A stretch of 7,093 nucleotides of DNA from Aquabacterium sp. Its GTDB lineage: Bacteria > Pseudomonadota > Gammaproteobacteria > Burkholderiales > Burkholderiaceae_C. The notes below the pieces were generated by a model. The model did no database searches. It saw nothing but the letters and a program-made list of their open reading frames with translations, and was not told the origin of the DNA. Below are positions 4,754-7,093 of this stretch, one piece after another. The stretch's first letter is position 1. Each line of letters begins with the position of its first letter. Location: contig JAURXG010000425.1 of NCBI GenBank assembly GCA_030654555.1, forward strand, positions 1 through 7,093, read 5' to 3'. Made by a program: the position numbers and the translations under genes.

Positions 4754-7093
4754 TCAGCCACCGGCCGCGCGCACACGCGCCACGGCGCCGGCCAGGTCGA
4801 CCCACGGTGGCTGCTGCGGCGCAAAGCGCTGGCGCATCCAGGCGGCCAGCTCGACCAGCTGCCGGTCGTCCAGCGCATGGCCGAAGGCCGGCATGTGGCC
4901 GATGGCCGGGAAGGCCGGGCGCTGCAGGCCTTCGACGATGGTGCGCAGCAGGTTGTCGGGCCGCTCGCTGTGCAGGTTGGAGTTGAGTGCCAGCGGCTGG
5001 TTCAGGCCCAGCACCTGCGGGCCGTCGCCGTCGTGGTGGCAGGCGCCGCAGGCGCCTTCGAACAGCCGCTGCGCCGGGCCGGGCAGCAAGGCCGGCTGTT
5101 GGGCGGCCTGCCTCACCAGCGCAGCCACGTCCACGGCGGGTGCGGGCGGCTGCAGCGAGACCAGGTAGTGCGCCATCGCGCGCAGGTCGGCCTCGCTCGC
5201 CTGGGCCAGCGCCTGCACCACCGGCGCCATCGGGCCGCCGGCGATGCCATGCTCGGCATGGTGGCCCTGGCGCAGGTACTGCAGCATCGCGGGCTCGGTC
5301 CACGGCACCGGGCTGCGGTTCAGCGCGCCCAGCGGTGGCGCCTCCCAGCCGTCGACCAGCGCACCGCCGAGGTAGGCACTGCGCGCCAGCTCGCCGCCAC
5401 GCGCATCCCGCGGCGTGTGGCAGGCGCTGCAGTGGCCCAGGCCGTTGACGAGGGTGGCGCCGCGGTTCCACTCGGCGCTACGCGTGGGCAACGCCGCCAC
5501 CGGTCCGGGCTGCAGGTACAGCGCATTCCACAGGCCCATCAGCGGGCGCAGGTTGAAGGGAAAGCTCAGCGTCGTCTCGGGCACCGGGCTGGCCACCGCC
5601 GGCTGCGCCATCAGGTGCGCATACAGCGCCTGCAGGTCGTCGTCGCTGGCCTGGGTGAAGGCGGTGTACGGAAAGGCCGGGTACAGGTGATGGCCGTCGC
5701 GCGAGATGCCCTCGCGCATCGCCCGCTGGAAGGCCGAGAACGACCAGGCGCCGATGCCCGTGGCCGCATCGGGCGTGAGGTTGGTGCTGTAGACGGTGCC
5801 GAACGGCGTGTGCAGCGGCCGCCCGCCGGCGTTCGGGATGCCCCCCTCCACGGTGTGGCAGCCCACGCAGTTGCCCAACGCCGCAAGCTGGCGGCCGCGC
5901 GCCAGCACCTCGGCGCTGTACAGGCCGGCGGTGCTGACCTGCACCGGCGCGATCGCCGAGCCCGCGCCCAGCAGCGCGGCGCCCAGACCGATCACCCCGG
6001 TGGCCAGGCCCGCCGCGATGGCCCACAGCGGCTTGCGCTGGCGCTGCGGATCGGCCACGCGCGGCGGAGCCGGCGTGACCTTCGGCGGCGCGGCGGGTGC
6101 CGGCGCGGGCAGCGGGTTCAGCGCCGCTCGCACCACCTCGGGCGTGAACGGCGGCTGGCGAAAACGCACGCCGGTGGCGTCGAAGATCGCGTTGGCGATG
6201 GCCGCCGTGCCCGGCACCGAGGCCGATTCGCCCACACCCAGCGCGGGCTCGCCGGGGCGCGGCATCAGCATCACCTCGACCACCGGCACCTCGCGGAAGC
6301 TGAGGATCGGGTAGCCGCCCCACTCGCGGCTGGCCGCCGTGCGGGTGACCGGGTCGATGCGCAGCTGCTCCTTCAGCGCCCGGCTGGTGGTCTGCAGCAC
6401 GTTGCCGTGCACCTGCTGCTCCACGCCCTTGGGGTTGATCATCAGCCCGGCGTCGTGGCCCACCACCACGCGGCTGACCTGCACCTCGCCGGTGACCTTG
6501 TTCACCTGCACGTCGGCCACCCAGGCCGCCCAGGCCGCGCCGAAGCCGGGGAACTTGCTGTGGATGTAGCGCGCGTAGGCAAAGCCCTGCCCTTGCAGCC
6601 AGTCGCCCTGCGCGGGCTGCTGCTGCGGCACGGCATGGGGCCGCCAGCCGGCCTTGTCGGCGGTGGCACGCACCAGCTCGGCGGCACGCGGGTCGCTCAG
6701 ATGACGCAAGCGGTACTCGACCGGGTCGACACCGGCGGCGGTGGCCAGCTCGTCGATGTAGCTCTCGTGGGCGAAGCTGTTGGGCAGCGCCGACACGCCG
6801 CGCAGCCAGCTGGCACGCAGGATCGGCGCCATGTCGTTGACGGTGATGCGCTGGTCGGCAAAGGCATACGGCGGCACCGCCGTGCGGTCGCCCATCTCGA
6901 AGACCTGGTGCAGCGCCGGCACCGCGCCGGTCAGCAGCAGCGCCAGCGTGGGCGCGCCGTTGCTGGGGTAGCTGGTGTTGAAGTCGTAGCCCGCCGGCGC
7001 GCCATCGGCCCGCAACCCGCCGCGCACGCGCATCAGCTGCGCCGCGCCCTTGGGCTCCCAGGCATGCTCCTGCTCGCGCGTCAGCTGCACCCG
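4754..7093 (-). CDS. Molybdopterin hydroxylase large subunit fused to three cytochrome c domains, NicB-like (5' end beyond window)
   Basis: At least 779 residues, truncated at the right edge; the frame is open through the last base, and the GTG at 7090 is internal. Numbering below starts there. Residues 1-325 are the C-terminal part of a xanthine dehydrogenase-family molybdopterin subunit, with PKGVEQQVHGNVLQ (220-233), GGYPILSFREVP (258-269), GVGES (285-289, catalytic-base Glu at 288) and IANAIFDATGVRFRQPPFTP (298-317). A Pro/Ala linker (326-353) leads to one hydrophobic segment (355-383). Three haem c sites follow: CVGCH (408-412), CSACH (554-558) and CGACH (681-685). This is the architecture of nicotinate dehydrogenase subunit B and related Mo enzymes that hydroxylate N-heterocycles or oxidise aldehydes and pass electrons through cytochromes to the respiratory chain. 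The Mo-site N-terminal half and a [2Fe-2S] partner subunit would lie to the right. The substrate is not determinable; isoquinoline- or aldehyde-type oxidoreductases are alternatives. Confidence 0.92.
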   Translation of the reverse strand, partial: RVQLTREQEHAWEPKGAAQLMRVRGGLRADGAPAGYDFNTSYPSNGAPTLALLLTGAVPALHQVFEMGDRTAVPPYAFADQRITVNDMAPILRASWLRGVSALPNSFAHESYIDELATAAGVDPVEYRLRHLSDPRAAELVRATADKAGWRPHAVPQQQPAQGDWLQGQGFAYARYIHSKFPGFGAAWAAWVADVQVNKVTGEVQVSRVVVGHDAGLMINPKGVEQQVHGNVLQTTSRALKEQLRIDPVTRTAASREWGGYPILSFREVPVVEVMLMPRPGEPALGVGESASVPGTAAIANAIFDATGVRFRQPPFTPEVVRAALNPLPAPAPAAPPKVTPAPPRVADPQRQRKPLWAIAAGLATGVIGLGAALLGAGSAIAPVQVSTAGLYSAEVLARGRQLAALGNCVGCHTVEGGIPNAGGRPLHTPFGTVYSTNLTPDAATGIGAWSFSAFQRAMREGISRDGHHLYPAFPYTAFTQASDDDLQALYAHLMAQPAVASPVPETTLSFPFNLRPLMGLWNALYLQPGPVAALPTRSAEWNRGATLVNGLGHCSACHTPRDARGGELARSAYLGGALVDGWEAPPLGALNRSPVPWTEPAMLQYLRQGHHAEHGIAGGPMAPVVQALAQASEADLRAMAHYLVSLQPPAPAVDVAALVRQAAQQPALLPGPAQRLFEGACGACHHDGDGPQVLGLNQPLALNSNLHSERPDNLLRTIVEGLQRPAFPAIGHMPAFGHALDDRQLVELAAWMRQRFAPQQPPWVDLAGAVARVRAAGG

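Noticed and set aside
3670..4986. Plus-strand open frame of 438 codons opposite the EamA gene
   Set aside because: The product is low-complexity Arg/Gln/Pro-rich sequence typical of antisense frames of GC-rich genes; no domain is recognisable.
7088..7090. GTG at 7090 as the start of the Mo/cytochrome protein
   Set aside because: The frame continues to the window edge, and the sequence around it (REQEHAWEPKG) is an internal conserved part of the Mo subunit, so the true start lies beyond 7093.
1..7093. CRISPR array, insertion sequence, toxin-antitoxin or defence system
   Set aside because: I found no regularly spaced repeats, transposase, terminal inverted repeats or small toxin-antitoxin-like pairs; the window is nearly filled by metabolic, transport and recombinase genes.

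Overview
The window is about 70% GC or higher with strongly G/C-biased third codon positions. It carries a Bug-type solute-binding protein, a family hugely expanded in Burkholderiales, so a betaproteobacterium of that order is the best guess (inference; a Rubrivivax/Leptothrix/Ideonella-like genome would fit). Coding density is very high. Six genes are well supported, and there is one doubtful gene end at the left edge.

Layout from left to right. Positions 3-140 (+) may be the last 45 codons of a gene entering from the left. It converges on xerD (161-1084, -), a complete XerD-type tyrosine recombinase. xerD follows, with one base between stop and start, a Bug/TctC-type periplasmic binding protein (1086-2066, -). 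Upstream of that, on the same strand, is an exported chalcone-isomerase-fold protein with a twin-arginine-like signal (2138-2743, -). These three minus-strand genes look like one transcription unit in the order CHI-like, Bug, xerD, with a perfect 6-bp hairpin in the 71-bp gap between the first two. A GC-rich divergent spacer of about 175 bp (2744-2918) separates them from a plus-strand AEC (auxin efflux carrier/malonate-type) transporter gene (2919-3821). That gene converges on, and overlaps by 71 bp, an EamA/DMT-family transporter gene (3751-4740, -). Only 13 bp upstream of the EamA gene ends a large partial gene (4754-7093, -). It encodes the C-terminal part of a molybdopterin-dependent hydroxylase fused through a membrane segment to three c-type cytochrome domains, the architecture of nicotinate dehydrogenase subunit B (NicB).

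How the genes may work together: the NicB-like gene and the EamA gene are probably co-transcribed, so the EamA protein may move the substrate or product of the oxidoreductase (inference from spacing). Nothing here fixes the substrate. A [2Fe-2S] small subunit would be expected beyond the right edge. The Bug protein has no TctA/TctB membrane partners in the window and is an orphan receptor here. xerD is a housekeeping chromosome-dimer-resolution gene that seems to have been captured at the end of an unrelated metabolic or transport unit. No mobile element, CRISPR array, tRNA, rRNA or defence system is visible. The most notable content is the fused molybdenum/tri-haem enzyme and its predicted topology, not an evidently new system.
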